Part shown: positions 1 to 8,948 of the stretch, one piece after another
Position numbering within the stretch: position 1 is the first letter of the stretch
How the letters are laid out: every line of letters starts with the position of its first letter
Origin: Candidatus Nitrosopelagicus sp.
GTDB taxonomy: Archaea > Thermoproteota > Nitrososphaeria > Nitrososphaerales > Nitrosopumilaceae
Direction: 5' to 3'
DNA: 60,075 nucleotides
Assembly: GCA_022450565.1 (NCBI GenBank)
Contig: JAKUOP010000011.1
Span: forward strand, 1 to 60,075
The notes under the pieces: model-generated
Seen by the model: the letters and a program-made list of their open reading frames with translations, nothing else
What the model was told of the DNA's origin: nothing
Database searches by the model: none
Translations under genes and position numbers: made by a program

Positions 1-165
1 TAGCTTTAGCTTTTCTTGTCTTTGCTTTTCTTGTCTTTGGTTTAGCTTTAGCTTTTCTTGTCTTTGGTTTAGCTTTAGCTTTTCTTGTCTTTGCTTTTCT
101 TGTCTTTGGTTTAGCTTTAGCTTTTCTTGTCTTTGCTTTTCTTGTCTTTGGTTTAGCTTTAGCTT
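1..165 (-). repeat. Nested in-frame tandem repeats encoding KTRKA / KTRKAKAKP
   Basis: Near-identical 15-base and 27-base units alternate, often combining into 42-base blocks. On the minus strand they read KTRKA and KTRKAKAKP. All unit lengths are multiples of three, so copy-number changes would lengthen or shorten the basic tail without a frameshift. The array runs off the left edge. Confidence 0.9.
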
Positions 166-802
166 TCTTTTTCATAATTTCAGATAGCTCGGATGAAATT
201 TTTACAAGTCTATTTTTAGTAGAATCCTCACGAGATTTACTAGAATTAAATTTTTTTGCCGTTGTTTCTACTTTATTCTTACTTACCTTAACCAGTTTAA
301 TCAGTGTTGGTTTTGAATTCAGATTTTTCTTGATTTTACTAGAAATTTTTGATTTTGATTTGTTATACTCGCCAATTGATTCCTGCAATTTTTTCTCCAT
401 TGATTTTCGTTGTTTTATTTCATTTTTGATATCATCAATAACACTTTGAATTACACTCAATCTTGATGCAATAGAATTTTTTTCTTCTTCAGTGTTGGCA
501 AATTCTGATTCACCCTCTAACTGTTCCTTATTCTGTGTCTCTAATCCTAATTTCTCAATAGCGGCCTTTTTCAGTCTTTGAACACTTTCTATCTGGGCCA
601 TTTTCTGATTAAGAACTTGACCTAAATCTTCAGCCTGCTCCCTTGAAGAATTAACTCTTTTCTCTAATGAGGTTAAAGAAGATGAAAATTTCCTGGATGC
701 TGCTTTTGCCTTCTTAAATTCCCTTTCACTTGAACGTCTAATTTTACCTAATTCTAATTTCTGCTTTGTAAGTTTTTTTGCAGTTGATACTAGTGTTGCC
801 AT
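1..802 (-). CDS. Coiled-coil protein with Lys/Ala/Pro repeat tail (3' end outside window)
   Basis: An ATG at 802 opens a frame with no stop before the window edge, so 267 codons are visible and the C-terminus is missing. Residues 1 to about 205 are charged and Gln/Glu/Lys-rich, with heptad-like spacing typical of a long coiled coil. From about residue 210 the protein becomes a basic low-complexity tail built from KTRKA and KTRKAKAKP units. Such Lys/Ala/Pro tails resemble eukaryotic histone H1 tails and some bacterial H1-like proteins, which bind DNA or RNA electrostatically. A nucleic-acid role here is inference; no catalytic domain is visible. It is divergent from the next gene, with an AT-rich 117-base spacer. 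Confidence 0.85.
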   Translation of the reverse strand, partial: MATLVSTAKKLTKQKLELGKIRRSSEREFKKAKAASRKFSSSLTSLEKRVNSSREQAEDLGQVLNQKMAQIESVQRLKKAAIEKLGLETQNKEQLEGESEFANTEEEKNSIASRLSVIQSVIDDIKNEIKQRKSMEKKLQESIGEYNKSKSKISSKIKKNLNSKPTLIKLVKVSKNKVETTAKKFNSSKSREDSTKNRLVKISSELSEIMKKKAKAKPKTRKAKTRKAKAKPKTRKAKTRKAKAKPKTRKAKAKPKTRKAKTRKAKA

Positions 803-919
803 AAAAAATTTATTTTTTTTGCATCCTTAAATTTATGTAAATGTTAGGTTTTGACTTTCATGTAAAGAATTTTAACGCAATTTATGAATTTTAAAAAAAA
901 TATTAGTTAGGCATATTCA

Positions 920-1246
920 ATGAATGATATGGATTTCCATCCATCTCAAATTCCAATTGCAAAGATATTTCATTTGAAAGATGAAAGAGATGCGTCTGAA
1001 GCTGCTCAAGAAATGGTTAAGATCGGATTCTTTTCAGATGATAAGGGTTTCAAAGTTCTAATGCCAAAAAATGACACAAAGATCGCTAAACGAATTGGAT
1101 ATACTGTAACAACTGGTGTAACTTTTGAATTACGGAAAACAGATCAGGATAGAAATATTAGATATTGGACTTACCATGAAGATAAAGAAAACTATGCAAT
1201 AGTTTTTGTAAGTCTAAATGTCTTAGAAAATTTAGGGTTTAACTGA
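920..1246 (+). CDS. Conserved-looking hypothetical protein, 108 aa
   Basis: Intact small ORF with ATG start and a soluble, mixed-charge sequence. No signal peptide, membrane segment or metal motif is visible, and I do not recognise the family. It is divergent from the coiled-coil gene and its last 15 bases overlap the end of the convergent PAP2 gene. An AT-rich promoter-like stretch lies directly upstream. The frame has normal codon use for the window, which supports a real gene. Confidence 0.65.
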   Translation: MNDMDFHPSQIPIAKIFHLKDERDASEAAQEMVKIGFFSDDKGFKVLMPKNDTKIAKRIGYTVTTGVTFELRKTDQDRNIRYWTYHEDKENYAIVFVSLNVLENLGFN

Positions 1247-1903
1247 TCTAAATATTTGATCTAGTTTCAGCTTATTAGAAACAATTCCTGCTAGAAATAT
1301 TCCCAAAATTGTACCACCTATTACATCAAGTGGATAATGCTGAAGGACGTAGACTCTACTAAATGAAATCAATATGGGATATAACCAAATTAGATGTACC
1401 CATCTTGGGAATCTATCAGAAAGGACATAGGTTAGAACGAATGCAAACATTGCAGCCCTAGCTGCGTGTCCAGATGGAAATCCAGCAGTCCAACTTTTGC
1501 CATCACAGAATAATGAAAAACTATCAGGTTCTATACTAATAGGAAATTCAGTACCCTCCCAGGTAAGAAAAGGTCTGTCTCTATCAACACCACATTTTAT
1601 GTATCCAGTGAGAATTGTAGAAATTACTATTAGAATTAAAAGTGTCATACCAATTCTCCGAGTTCTTCGAATTATTAGTAATACAATACTAAATGGAAGC
1701 ATTACAAAGACATTACCTGATTCAGTGATAAGCCAAATTCCCATATCAACACCAGCGTTTCCAGAAGAATCTTGAACCAATTCCATAAAGTTTTTCTCAG
1801 ACTCGAAGGTAGCTTCTGATAATGCAATTATTGTGCATATAAGAAATGCAGCAAGTAATAGAAAAAATGGTCTGGAACGAATGCCAAATAACATATTTTG
1901 CAA
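1232..1903 (-). CDS. PAP2-family membrane phosphatase
   Basis: Phosphatidic acid phosphatase type 2 family member, 223 aa, with about five or six hydrophobic segments. The three signature motifs are present in order: a KxxxxxxRP-type motif (KCGVDRDRP, about residue 105), PSGH (PSGHAARA, about 145), and SRxxxxxHxxxD (SRVYVLQHYPLD, about 182). The histidines form the phosphoryl-transfer site. Family members dephosphorylate lipid phosphates or polyprenyl pyrophosphates at the membrane; the substrate here cannot be told. In archaea, recycling of a prenyl phosphate glycan carrier is a reasonable guess. A TATA-like TATAATATAAG lies upstream on the minus strand. Confidence 0.88.
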   Translation of the reverse strand: MQNMLFGIRSRPFFLLLAAFLICTIIALSEATFESEKNFMELVQDSSGNAGVDMGIWLITESGNVFVMLPFSIVLLIIRRTRRIGMTLLILIVISTILTGYIKCGVDRDRPFLTWEGTEFPISIEPDSFSLFCDGKSWTAGFPSGHAARAAMFAFVLTYVLSDRFPRWVHLIWLYPILISFSRVYVLQHYPLDVIGGTILGIFLAGIVSNKLKLDQIFRSVKP

Positions 1904-2025
1904 TTTAGTATCTAAATTAATTATAACCTCTCTTATATTATATGAACTGCCAAATCAAAAAGTAACAATACAAATTAAAATTTGATCGGATAAAGGAATT
2001 TTAACTAGATAGAAAGACAAAAACT

Positions 2026-3237
2026 GTGAAGATTAGAACATTAGATGATTTTGATGTAAAAGGAAAAACGGTTCTACTAAGAGTTGACATGAATGTTCCA
2101 ATAGATCCTGACACTAAACAAATTACAGGTAATAAAAGAATTGAAGAAGTTGCTATTACAACTAAAGCACTTGATGGTGCCAAGATTGTAATTATATCAC
2201 ATCAAGGTAGAGTTGGCAGAGATGATTTTGTTGGAATGGAAAATCATGCAAAGGAATTAGAAAAATTTTGTGGTAAAAAAGTAAAGTATGTTTCTGATGT
2301 AATAGGAACTCATGCACAAAATGAAATTAAAAATATGAATGATAATGAGATTATTTTGTTAGATAATCTACGATTATGTGCAGAAGAAAATTACGAGTTT
2401 TCGTTGGAAGAAAGTGCAAAAACATTAATGGTTCAGCGATTAAAAGACCTATTTGATTTATTTGTGCTTGATTCATTTCCTAGTGCACATAGAACACATC
2501 CATCATTAGTTGGATTTGCACAAGTTCTACCAACATGTGCAGGTAAATTAGTTGAAAGAGAAGTAAAACAACTAGAGAATATTCTAACTGTTGCTAAATC
2601 ACCATTTGTAATAATTTTGGGTGGATCGAAAGTTGATGATAGATTAAATGCACTCAAAATGATGATAAAAAAGGAAAGAGCAGATAACGTTTTACTAACT
2701 GGATTGATAGGAAACGTATTTCTTCGTGCACAAGGAAGAATCAAATTTCCATTAAATATAAAAAATGAGGATGAATTAGTTTCAGAGGCTCATACACTAA
2801 TTGGTGAATATCCAGACGTCTTTTCAACTCCTGTTGATATTGCAGTAAACAAATATGGGGAAAGATCAGAGATTGATGTACGTGATCTAAACAAAGATGA
2901 TCAGATTTTTGATATTGGTCAAAAAACATTAGATTATTATTCAAAAATGATTAATGGTGCTGGAACAATATTCATTAGTGGTCCTGCTGGTTTTTTTGAG
3001 AAAGAAAATTTTCATTTTGGAACAAAATCTCTACTAGAATCAGTAGCGAATTCAATGGCAACTTCAATTGTAAGTGGCGGGCACCTAACATTTGCACTAA
3101 AAAAATATGATTTATCTGAAAAGGTCAATCATATTAGTACTGCGGGAGGCGCATTAGTTAGATATCTAACAGGTCAAAAGCTGCCTATGATAAAGTGTCT
3201 TGAAGATGCTGCAAACGGTAATAATTCTAAAGTGTAG
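2026..3237 (+). CDS. pgk: Phosphoglycerate kinase
   Basis: Catalyses 3-phosphoglycerate + ATP to 1,3-bisphosphoglycerate + ADP. In autotrophic archaea it probably works mainly in the gluconeogenic direction. The 403 aa length matches the family. The N-terminal substrate motif RVDMNVPID is near residue 20, GGSKVDDR near 202, the C-terminal ISGPAGFFE near 318 and the glycine-rich STAGGALVRYLTG near 370. The start is GTG, giving the canonical opening before RTLDDFDVKGKTVLLRVD. It stands alone on the plus strand, and its last 11 bases overlap the end of the convergent zinc-ribbon gene. Confidence 0.96.
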   Translation: MKIRTLDDFDVKGKTVLLRVDMNVPIDPDTKQITGNKRIEEVAITTKALDGAKIVIISHQGRVGRDDFVGMENHAKELEKFCGKKVKYVSDVIGTHAQNEIKNMNDNEIILLDNLRLCAEENYEFSLEESAKTLMVQRLKDLFDLFVLDSFPSAHRTHPSLVGFAQVLPTCAGKLVEREVKQLENILTVAKSPFVIILGGSKVDDRLNALKMMIKKERADNVLLTGLIGNVFLRAQGRIKFPLNIKNEDELVSEAHTLIGEYPDVFSTPVDIAVNKYGERSEIDVRDLNKDDQIFDIGQKTLDYYSKMINGAGTIFISGPAGFFEKENFHFGTKSLLESVANSMATSIVSGGHLTFALKKYDLSEKVNHISTAGGALVRYLTGQKLPMIKCLEDAANGNNSKV

Positions 3238-3565
3238 CACCACATTCAGTATTAGGACATACTCGTGATTCATCATCACCCAAAAATACATCACTGTTAC
3301 AGGAATTACAAGTGAATTTCTTCATACTATCATAAAGTTTGAACCACTTTGTTGTAAAATTCTGTGCAATGCATCGAACTAATCCATCAGCTTCAATTTT
3401 TTTAAATTGAGTTTCTAGATCATCAATTGTAATTGATTGATCAAAGTTCTGGTCTTTTCTTAATAATTCAAGTATCTGATCGTTGTTAAATCTGACATCA
3501 ATATTGTTAAAATTATCAAATATAATTTTCCGAATCTGTGTTAAAATCAAATTTTGACTACTCAA
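3227..3565 (-). CDS. Zinc-ribbon protein, last gene of the suf operon
   Basis: A 112 aa soluble protein. The first ~80 residues look like a small helical, possibly winged-helix, domain. The C-terminus has four cysteines arranged as CNSC near residue 86 and CPNTEC near 104, a plausible zinc ribbon. The start is TTG, sharing four bases (TTGA) with the sufU stop, which suggests translational coupling and membership of the suf operon. I do not recognise a named family. An Fe-S-related regulatory or accessory role is inference from context only. Confidence 0.75.
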   Translation of the reverse strand: MSSQNLILTQIRKIIFDNFNNIDVRFNNDQILELLRKDQNFDQSITIDDLETQFKKIEADGLVRCIAQNFTTKWFKLYDSMKKFTCNSCNSDVFLGDDESRVCPNTECGATL

Positions 3566-4011
3566 TATAGATTTGCAGCCTCTTCTTTCAAGTTTCCAGC
3601 AGATTCAACATCATTCATTTTCTCTGCAAAATAAGAGTAGATTCCATATTTAAGAGCCTTTAGTGACAATAAAGCACATTTTATCCTTACAGGGCTTGTC
3701 TTAATCAAATGTTCAAGACCTAATTCTGAAAGTAGTTCGTCTTTTTCAAATTTCTTTACATCTTCAAGACTTTTTCCTTTTATCATTTCAGTGAGAACAG
3801 ACGAACATGCCATACAAATAGCACAGCCTTTTCCGTCAAATTTTACATCCGATATTTTCTTGTCATCAATATTGAGATAGAGATCTATACTATCACCGCA
3901 TAAAGGATTGCTATCATGCCTTGTGATATGGGCATCTTCAATCTTGCCATAATTGGATGGATTTCTAGAATATTCTATGATCATCTCAGTGTAGATTGGG
4001 TCTCCACTCAT
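3562..4011 (-). CDS. sufU: SufU-like Fe-S assembly protein
   Basis: IscU/NifU-type scaffold or sulfur-transfer partner of SufS, 149 aa. The three conserved cysteine positions are visible: C38 in NPLCGD, C63 in GKGCAICMACSS (with two further Cys at 66 and 69) and C112 in RIKCALL. The aspartate after the first Cys, typical of the family, is present. It overlaps sufS by four bases (ATGA type) and the downstream zinc-ribbon gene by TTGA. In Bacillus-type systems SufU is a zinc protein that accepts sulfur from SufS; whether it is a scaffold or a carrier here is not decided by sequence. Confidence 0.92.
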   Translation of the reverse strand: MSGDPIYTEMIIEYSRNPSNYGKIEDAHITRHDSNPLCGDSIDLYLNIDDKKISDVKFDGKGCAICMACSSVLTEMIKGKSLEDVKKFEKDELLSELGLEHLIKTSPVRIKCALLSLKALKYGIYSYFAEKMNDVESAGNLKEEAANLY

Positions 4012-5261
4012 AATTTGAACACCTCTGCAACTTGCTCAAGGGAGTCAATTAAAGTGTCAACTTCTTCCTTTGTAGTATAAATATAGAAACTGGCACGATT
4101 AGTAGCGGCAACATTTAGTTTTTCCATCAAAACTTGTGCACAGTGATGACCAGAGCGAATTGCAACACCATTTTTATCAATAATTGTTGCAACGTCGTGT
4201 GGATGAACATCATTAAAGTTGAAAGATATCACACCACTAGCCTTCTGAGGATCTTTTGGACCATATATTGTTAAACCCTTAACTTTTGACATTTTTTCTA
4301 ATGCATATTTGGTCAACTCAGTTTCATGACTTCTAACATTATCCATACCTATTTTTGTAAGATAATCAATTGCCGCTGCAAAACAAATTACATCTGCAAC
4401 ATTAGGTGTACCTGCTTCAAACTTGTATGGAAGATCATTCCAAGTAGTTTCATGCTTGTGAACTTCTCTTATCATATCTCCTCCACCTTGAAATGGTCTC
4501 ATATTTTCTAGTAGTTCCTTACGTGCCCATAAAACACCAACACCGGTTGGGCCTAACATCTTGTGAGCTGAGAAAGCATAGAAATCACATCCAAGACTAG
4601 CAATATCTACTTTCATGTGTGGTACTGCTTGAGCACCATCAACTAGAACTTTTGCTCCAACATTTTTGCATTTCTTTATTACATTATGAATATCAGTTAT
4701 TGTTCCAAGAACATTTGAAACATGGCTAATAGCAACAAGTTTGACCTTACCTGTTGACAAGTATTCGTCTAGTTGCTCTAGAATTAATTCACCATCATCA
4801 TCAATATCGATGTATTTCAGTTCTGCACCTGTTTCCTGTGTAAGTAACTGCCATGGAACTATGTTTGAATGATGCTCATATTCTGTTGTAACCACTATGT
4901 CACCTTTTTGGACATTATCCCTTCCCCATGAATATGCAACTAAATTGATAGCCTCTGTTGTACCTTTAACAAAAACAATCTCTTCACGATTTTGAATGTT
5001 AAGAAACTTGGCAATTTTATCTCTGGTAACCTCAAATGCCTCAGTTGATTCTTCAGCAAGTGCATGAACAGCTCTATGTATGTTGGAATTATGATTCTGA
5101 TAGTAATCAGTAATTGCATCAATTACCTGATTGGGTTTTTGTGTAGTTGCTGCATTATCAAGATAAACCAATTTTTTATCATCACGCACACGTCTGTTAA
5201 GAACTGGAAAATCATTTCTTATTTCTTCTAAGGAGTAGGTATTTGCTTGCATATTAATCAC
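4008..5261 (-). CDS. sufS: Cysteine desulfurase SufS
   Basis: PLP-dependent class V aminotransferase-fold enzyme, 417 aa. It takes sulfur from L-cysteine as a persulfide for Fe-S cluster assembly. The PLP lysine is about residue 234 in FSAHKMLGPTGVG, and the persulfide cysteine about 374 in RSGHHCAQVLM. The short RSGHHC loop is the SufS (group II) type. Stop and start codons overlap with sufD upstream and sufU downstream, so the genes are probably translated as a coupled set. Confidence 0.96.
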   Translation of the reverse strand: MINMQANTYSLEEIRNDFPVLNRRVRDDKKLVYLDNAATTQKPNQVIDAITDYYQNHNSNIHRAVHALAEESTEAFEVTRDKIAKFLNIQNREEIVFVKGTTEAINLVAYSWGRDNVQKGDIVVTTEYEHHSNIVPWQLLTQETGAELKYIDIDDDGELILEQLDEYLSTGKVKLVAISHVSNVLGTITDIHNVIKKCKNVGAKVLVDGAQAVPHMKVDIASLGCDFYAFSAHKMLGPTGVGVLWARKELLENMRPFQGGGDMIREVHKHETTWNDLPYKFEAGTPNVADVICFAAAIDYLTKIGMDNVRSHETELTKYALEKMSKVKGLTIYGPKDPQKASGVISFNFNDVHPHDVATIIDKNGVAIRSGHHCAQVLMEKLNVAATNRASFYIYTTKEEVDTLIDSLEQVAEVFKL

Positions 5262-6655
5262 CTATACTTGTAATGCTGTTCAATTTCTGCATGTTCGTTA
5301 TATCTTGTTTCTTCTACTTCGACTAATGCCTTTAATTGTTCATCATTGTTGATTGATAGTTCTTTACCTTCCCATTTTGATTCTATGAGGTAAGCAATCC
5401 ATGCACGTACCTGATATGACATTGAACGTGATAGTGGTTCCAAGAAGCCTTCAACAATTATTCTTTCAGCTTCTGCTCTACTCAAACAGCGTGAGCCTAG
5501 ATAGAAGATTTGTTCTTCGTCAATTTGTGCAACTGATGCAGAATGAGTTGCTTTAACATCATTTGTTAAAATTTCAAGTCCTGGTATTGCATCAGATTTT
5601 GCACCTTTATCTAATAATATTGAACGACCTGACAAAAATGAGTTAGAATGTGCTGCATTTTCATTTATTCTAATCATTCCCTTGAATAGAGATTTTGACT
5701 TGTCTTTTAGAATTGATTTCTCAACAACTTTTCCTTCCGTTGATTCTTTATTATGATTAACAATTGTGTTAAGATCAAATGATTGCTCTTTATTTCCAAA
5801 AATAACTTCAGAGTCATTTGCCATTGCTCCAGTTCCGTTTAGATGATAATCAATTCTATATCTAGACAGCATTGCGCCAAATAATCCAAGATACCAATTA
5901 ATCTTTGAATCTTGTGCTAATTGTGAATTTCTGGTGGAGAAGTTAATTGAGGATTGATCCATCATTTGAAGTGTAGTCACATCAAGATTGCTATTTGCAC
6001 CGATACTTGTATTCATTAATTCAAGATACGCTTGTTGCTCATTTTTAGGTGAGTATAGTTCTTGGACAATGTTTGCCTTCGCATTATCTTCAACAAATAT
6101 AATATTTCTACTAATAGTAGATATTCCATCTTCAGAAAGGCATGAAAACAGGTGAATTGGTTCATCGATAATCTGATTTTTTGGTATGTAGACAAAAATA
6201 CCTGAATTAAAGGCAGCATTGTTTAAAGCAGTATACTTGTCTTCATTTGAGTTGGATGATTTGATTGCTTTTTCAATTATGTCATGGTTTTGTTTTAGTG
6301 CATCATCGATTGATGCGATGATAACTCCTTTAGACTTTAACTCTTCAGAAAGATTAGCGGATAATATGTTAGAACCAATTTGAATAATTCCATTCTCAGT
6401 TTTTAATTCTTCAACACGTTTTGAAAGAAAATCAGGTATTTTTGAATCAGAGTTAATGGATAATGCAATTTTTTTAGGATTCATACGCTTTGCATCAGTA
6501 TATTTATTGTACAAAGGAGAAACTTCGACTGGTAATTCTTCATAGATGCTAAGTGAACTTTTTCTATATTCTTTTAGCCAATCTGGCTCATTTTTTGATG
6601 AAGAGATTTCATCTATTAGTGAACTTTTAAGTGCTGATAATGCTATTTGTTCCAT
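5258..6655 (-). CDS. sufD: SufD-type Fe-S assembly protein
   Basis: SufB/SufD family protein, 465 aa, with the right-handed beta-helix core typical of the family in its C-terminal half (TNDVKATHSASVAQIDEEQ and LSRAEAERIIVEGFLEP). SufD pairs with SufB in the SufBC2D scaffold. It is called SufD rather than SufB because it is the more divergent of the two paralogues and lies second in the operon. It starts 22 bases after sufB and overlaps sufS by four bases. Confidence 0.9.
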   Translation of the reverse strand: MEQIALSALKSSLIDEISSSKNEPDWLKEYRKSSLSIYEELPVEVSPLYNKYTDAKRMNPKKIALSINSDSKIPDFLSKRVEELKTENGIIQIGSNILSANLSEELKSKGVIIASIDDALKQNHDIIEKAIKSSNSNEDKYTALNNAAFNSGIFVYIPKNQIIDEPIHLFSCLSEDGISTISRNIIFVEDNAKANIVQELYSPKNEQQAYLELMNTSIGANSNLDVTTLQMMDQSSINFSTRNSQLAQDSKINWYLGLFGAMLSRYRIDYHLNGTGAMANDSEVIFGNKEQSFDLNTIVNHNKESTEGKVVEKSILKDKSKSLFKGMIRINENAAHSNSFLSGRSILLDKGAKSDAIPGLEILTNDVKATHSASVAQIDEEQIFYLGSRCLSRAEAERIIVEGFLEPLSRSMSYQVRAWIAYLIESKWEGKELSINNDEQLKALVEVEETRYNEHAEIEQHYKYR

Positions 6656-6677
6656 AATTTATCAAGTAGTAAGATTT

Positions 6678-8078
6678 CTAACCGACTGAATTATCCATTT
6701 CTAGTTTGATAAGTCTATTCAGTTCCACGGCATATTCCATTGGAAGCTCTTTTGTAAATGGCTCCATGAATCCATTAACAATCAATGTTAATGCTTCCTC
6801 TTCAGAGAATCCACGAGTCATTAGATAGAAGATTTGTTCATCACCTATTTTTCCAACAGTTGCTTCATGAGTGATTGTTGCATCTTCTTGGTTAATTTTC
6901 ATATATGGGTATGTGTCTGTTTTTGATGTATCATCTAATAGTAATGCATCACATCTTACAGTTGATTTGACATTTGTTGCACCCTTTGCTACATTTAGTA
7001 AACCTCTGTATGTTGAGCGACCGTCTGCACGACTAACAGATTTTGATGTAATTTTTGATGTTGTGTCAGGTGCTAGATGAACCATTTTTGCACCTGTGTC
7101 CTGATGCTGACCTTTTCCTGCAAATGCAATGGAAAGTGTTTCACCATAAGCTTTTGGTCCCATTAAGTAAATTCCAGGGTATTTCATTGTAATTTTGCTT
7201 CCAATGTTACCATCAATCCATTCAACTGTTGCACCCTCATATGCATAAGCACGTTTTGTAACTAGATTGTAAACATCATTACTCCAATTTTGTATTGTAG
7301 TATATCGTAACTTTGCGTCTTTATGTGCAACTAATTCTACAACTGCAGAGTGCAATGATTCTGAAGAATATACTGGTGCAGTACAACCCTCAATGTAATG
7401 AACTTCGGAACCTTCATCTGCGATAATTAAGGTTCTTTCAAATTGACCAATATTTTCAGCATTAATTCTAAAATATGCCTGTAATGGCATGTCTACTTTT
7501 ACTCCTGGTGGAATATAGATAAATGAACCACCACTCCATACTGCGCTGTTAAGTGCTGCAAATTTATTATCTTCTGGAGGAATCATTTTTCCAAAATATT
7601 TTTTGAAAATTTCAGGCTGTTCTTTTAGAGCAGTGTCTGTATCTAAAAATAGAACTCCTTGTTTTGCTAAATCTTCTCGTAAATTATGATAAACTACTTC
7701 TGATTCATATTGTGCGCCTACACCTGCTAAGAATTTTTTCTCAGCCTCGGGAATACCAAGCTTATCAAATGTGTTTTTGACATCCTCAGGAACATCATCC
7801 CAATTTTTTTCTGTTTTTTCTGAAGCCTTTGCATAATAGTAAATATTTTGAAAATCAATATGACTTAGATCAGCCCCCCATGTTGGCATTGGTTTTTTCA
7901 TAAATGCTTCATAAGAACGAAGCCTAAAATCAAGCATCCATTGTGGCTCGTCTTTCATTTTACTTATTCCAATTACAGTATCCTTTGATAGGCCCTTCTT
8001 ACTCAAGTGAACATACATTTCAGTTGAATCTTTGAAATCATACTTTGAATAATCCATGTCAAGATTTTCAGTTGCCAT
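6678..8078 (-). CDS. sufB: SufB Fe-S cluster scaffold
   Basis: Highly conserved SufB, 466 aa, first gene of the operon. Typical blocks include PEWML-like [10 protein letters not shown] near residue 43, [21 protein letters not shown] near 190, HYIEGCTAP near 231 and the C-terminal [28 protein letters not shown]. SufB is the scaffold on which clusters form with SufC and SufD. A TATA-like box sits about 26 bases upstream, so the mRNA is probably leaderless and starts at the ATG. No sufC ATPase gene is found beside it. Confidence 0.96.
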   Translation of the reverse strand: MATENLDMDYSKYDFKDSTEMYVHLSKKGLSKDTVIGISKMKDEPQWMLDFRLRSYEAFMKKPMPTWGADLSHIDFQNIYYYAKASEKTEKNWDDVPEDVKNTFDKLGIPEAEKKFLAGVGAQYESEVVYHNLREDLAKQGVLFLDTDTALKEQPEIFKKYFGKMIPPEDNKFAALNSAVWSGGSFIYIPPGVKVDMPLQAYFRINAENIGQFERTLIIADEGSEVHYIEGCTAPVYSSESLHSAVVELVAHKDAKLRYTTIQNWSNDVYNLVTKRAYAYEGATVEWIDGNIGSKITMKYPGIYLMGPKAYGETLSIAFAGKGQHQDTGAKMVHLAPDTTSKITSKSVSRADGRSTYRGLLNVAKGATNVKSTVRCDALLLDDTSKTDTYPYMKINQEDATITHEATVGKIGDEQIFYLMTRGFSEEEALTLIVNGFMEPFTKELPMEYAVELNRLIKLEMDNSVG

Positions 8079-8095
8079 GCGATAATTACAACACT

Positions 8096-8107
8096 GTTAT
8101 TATAAAA
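8096..8107 (-). promoter_or_regulatory. TATA-like box of the suf operon
   Basis: On the minus strand this reads as a TTTTTATAATAA-type element centred about 26 bases before the sufB ATG, the distance expected for an archaeal TATA box of a leaderless transcript. It separates the suf operon from the upstream hem operon. Confidence 0.55.
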
Positions 8108-8138
8108 ATGCCAGTAAAATTAGGTTCTACTAAATAGC

Positions 8139-8948
8139 TTAAGCTAATGAAAATTCTTCCATAACTGCATCAACTGAGCCCTTCACTGTATGAACATCAG
8201 CGATAATATTTGTGACATTAGATTTTTTCAATTCATCAGCAGTGAAAGGACCAATTGCGATCACTTTGGTGTTACCCAACAATTGGATCAATTGCTGTTG
8301 AGCATAATCATTAATCATAATTTCAAAGAATGCCCTTACTGATGATGCACTAGTAAATATTATGCTATCAATTTTATTCTGAGAAAATAGTTCTCTAAAG
8401 TTATTCCATTCAGTTGGATCTCGGAAAGCACAAACATCATAAAGATAAAGTTCGACAACGTTAATTCCAATTTTCTCTAATAAATCCTTCAAAAATGGAG
8501 TTGATGCACCGCTTCTTGGAATAATAGCTTTTTTTCCAACTGCATTAAGTTTAGTGAATACTTCACCTATGCCTACAGATGAATATCGTTCAGGCATATA
8601 TGCAACTTTGATATTTTCCTGTTCTAACGCATCTTTGGTTTTTGGACCAACCGCTAAAACAATTGTGTTGGCAATAGCTAGTTGAAGTTCTTCAAATTTT
8701 GAAATTTTTTTTGCAGTATCAATTAACAAAGTAACAGCTTTTGAACTCATAAATACAGAATAATCTGGTTTCTCACTTTCTAATGATTTCAGAAATTCAT
8801 CAACAATTTTCTCCCCCTTACTGACTAATTCGATAGTAGGAAGTGTAATTGGATTTGCATTTTGTTCTGAAACAAGTTCTACAAACTCTTCTGCATCCTC
8901 TTTTGAACGAGTAATTGCAATAGTTTTTCCATCAATCATTTTTTCCAC
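8139..8948 (-). CDS. hemD: Uroporphyrinogen-III synthase
   Basis: Converts hydroxymethylbilane to uroporphyrinogen III with ring D inversion. At 269 aa it has the bilobed HemD layout: the opening GKTIAITRSKEDAEEF block, a VFMSSKAV segment near residue 65, the FTSASSVRAFFEI block near 200 and the C-terminal VIAIGPFTADELKK. HemD proteins are poorly conserved, but these blocks plus position at the end of hemL-hemC-cobA make the call firm. Its start overlaps the end of cobA by 13 bases. Confidence 0.93.
   Translation of the reverse strand: MEKMIDGKTIAITRSKEDAEEFVELVSEQNANPITLPTIELVSKGEKIVDEFLKSLESEKPDYSVFMSSKAVTLLIDTAKKISKFEELQLAIANTIVLAVGPKTKDALEQENIKVAYMPERYSSVGIGEVFTKLNAVGKKAIIPRSGASTPFLKDLLEKIGINVVELYLYDVCAFRDPTEWNNFRELFSQNKIDSIIFTSASSVRAFFEIMINDYAQQQLIQLLGNTKVIAIGPFTADELKKSNVTNIIADVHTVKGSVDAVMEEFSLA

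Noticed and set aside
1-165. Repeat array considered as a CRISPR
   Set aside because: No unique spacers; the units are contiguous and keep one open reading frame encoding a Lys-rich tail.
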